Shown piece after piece: positions 62,818 through 64,000 of a DNA stretch of 64,000 nt. The DNA is taken from the NCBI GenBank assembly GCA_041390625.1, contig JAWKPM010000011.1:62001-126000 (forward strand), written 5' to 3'. The stretch comes from RBC038 sp041390625. GTDB taxonomy: Bacteria > Chloroflexota > Dehalococcoidia > UBA2979. Under the pieces are notes generated by a model. It saw nothing but the letters and a program-made list of their open reading frames with translations. It did not search any database and had not been told where the DNA came from. The translations under genes and the position numbers were made by a program. Each line of letters begins with the position of its first letter. Position 1 is the stretch's first letter.

Positions 62818-64000
62818 CCATCCTCACTTCGCTGTAGAGCCGTGGCGTCTGCGCGAGCGCGCGCTCGACCTCGAGGTGCTGGCGCAGAGCGAGTCGCTGT
62901 TCGCGCTGTCCAACGGGCACCTCGGGTTGCGCGGCAACCTCGACGAGGGCGAGCCGCGCGGCATGCCCGGCACCTACCTCGGCGGCTTCTACGAGACGTA
63001 CCCGCTCTCGAGGGCCGAGCCAGCCTACGGCGACCCCGAGGCCGGGCAGCTGCTGCTCAACGTGACGAACGGCAAGCTGCTTCGGCTGCTCGTCGACGAT
63101 GAGCCGTTCGACGTGCGGTACGGGACGCTGCACTCCCACGAGCGCGTCCTCGACATGCGTGCGGGCACGCTCGCGCGCGAGGTGCGCTGGGAGTCGCCCG
63201 CGGGCCAGGTCGTGCGCGTCAGCTCAACCCGCCTCGTGTCGTTCACGCAGCGCGCTATCGCCGCGATCGCCTACGAGGTCGAAGCGATCGACGACGAGGC
63301 CCGCGTCGTGATCCAGTCCGAGCTCGTCGCGAACGAGGCGTCGACGACGGTCGGAGGCGATCCGCGTGCCGCCTCGCCCCTCGAGTCACCGCTCGTCGCA
63401 GAGCATCACGCCACCTGGGGACGCGCCGGCGTCGACCTCGTGCACCGCACCGAGCAGAGTGGGTTGCGCGTCGCGGTCGCAATGGACCACGTCATCGAGG
63501 GTCCGTCTGACATCCGCGTCCAGACCGAGTCCGAGGATGACCTCGGTCGTGTCTCGATCACGGTGCTGCTACAGCCCGGAGAGCGGCTGCGCGTCGTGAA
63601 GTTCATTGCGTACGGCTGGTCGGGCACGCGCTCGGCGGAGGCGTTGCGCGATCAGGTCGCCGCGGCCCTGACCGCAGCCCGCGACACCGGCTGGGACCGC
63701 CTTCTCACCGAGCAGCGTGAGTTCCTCGATCGGTTCTGGGAGCGCTCAGACGTGGCCATCGAGGGCGATCCCGAGATTCAGCAGGCGGTGCGGTTCGGCC
63801 TCTTCCACGTCCTCCAGGCAGGTGCGCGGGGCGAGCAGCGCGCGATTCCCGCGAAGGGCCTGACCGGCAGTGGCTACGACGGTCACACGTTCTGGGACAG
63901 CGAGACCTTCGTGCTGCCGGTACTGACCTACACGATGCCCGACGCCGCAGCCCAAGTCCTCCGATGGCGCCACGACACGCTGCCGGCCGCTCGAACCCGA
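62810..64000 (+). CDS. glycoside hydrolase family 65 disaccharide phosphorylase (runs off right edge)
   Basis: 397 residues visible from ATG 62810; the 3' half, with the catalytic Glu, lies beyond the window. The N-terminal super-sandwich has LFALSNGHLGLRGNLDEG, GTYLGGFYETYPL and NVTNGKLLRLLVDDEPFD. The start of the catalytic (alpha/alpha)6 barrel has GLTGSGYDGHTFWDSETFVL (near residue 350), matching the GH65 pattern. Members phosphorolyse trehalose, maltose, kojibiose or nigerose to beta-glucose 1-phosphate and glucose; which one cannot be read here. It is translationally coupled to pgmB. Confidence 0.92.
   Translation, partial: MISHPHFAVEPWRLRERALDLEVLAQSESLFALSNGHLGLRGNLDEGEPRGMPGTYLGGFYETYPLSRAEPAYGDPEAGQLLLNVTNGKLLRLLVDDEPFDVRYGTLHSHERVLDMRAGTLAREVRWESPAGQVVRVSSTRLVSFTQRAIAAIAYEVEAIDDEARVVIQSELVANEASTTVGGDPRAASPLESPLVAEHHATWGRAGVDLVHRTEQSGLRVAVAMDHVIEGPSDIRVQTESEDDLGRVSITVLLQPGERLRVVKFIAYGWSGTRSAEALRDQVAAALTAARDTGWDRLLTEQREFLDRFWERSDVAIEGDPEIQQAVRFGLFHVLQAGARGEQRAIPAKGLTGSGYDGHTFWDSETFVLPVLTYTMPDAAAQVLRWRHDTLPAARTR

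Overview
The window comes from the chromosome of a GC-rich, free-living bacterium. GTG starts are common, SD-like GGAGG ribosome sites are clear, and the gene content includes lipoproteins with standard lipoboxes, NarL/DesK-type two-component pairs, Ser/Thr-kinase and LuxR ATPases, class III CoA-transferases and a kdp operon. This fits Chloroflexota (Dehalococcoidia-like) or Actinomycetota. The sequence alone does not decide between them.

The left half looks like stacked genomic islands. Three same-strand copies of a sequence resembling the 3' end of a tmRNA (T-arm plus an acceptor strand ending in CTCCACCA) lie at 4750-4802, 18690-18715 and 46502-46554. A large serine recombinase abuts the first copy, and its last codons lie inside it. 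It heads a coupled three-gene module (HTH protein, 94-residue protein, recombinase). Left of copy one is a four-gene operon (His-rich methyltransferase, His-rich EutA-like ATPase, a 130-residue protein, a Fur-family regulator running off the edge), divergent from a class II aldolase. Between copies one and two are a NarL-type two-component cluster flanked by two 116-bp tRNA-Gly(CCC)-like direct repeats, an alpha/beta hydrolase flanked by 40-bp direct repeats, a frameshifted methyltransferase and a 1251-residue kinase/ATPase/TPR regulator.

Between copies two and three are a second NarL-type pair, two membrane proteins, a decayed stretch with a transporter remnant, and a nine-gene potassium-uptake operon: separate sensor kinase, kdpE, a second receiver protein, a 31-residue membrane peptide, kdpF, kdpA, kdpB, kdpC and a kinase-less KdpD. 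Paired 11-bp direct repeats upstream of two of its transcription units look like KdpE operators. Then follow an ArsB/DASS-type transporter, two START-like genes (one broken), a 1.4-kb gene-poor stretch, a DHA2 drug exporter, and a surface-protein group: a gluzincin-like metallopeptidase lipoprotein, a CHAT (caspase-like) lipoprotein interrupted by an in-frame TGA, a further lipoprotein and a LuxR-family ATPase regulator.

Right of copy three the genes are dense and intact and look metabolic: two CoA-transferases, a zinc alcohol dehydrogenase, an amidohydrolase, four MFS transporters (two are close paralogues), an Old Yellow Enzyme, a Lipoprotein_15-type electron-transfer-like lipoprotein divergent from an ECF sigma/anti-sigma pair, and beta-phosphoglucomutase with a GH65 disaccharide phosphorylase that runs off the right edge. 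The last two together would turn a disaccharide into glucose 6-phosphate.
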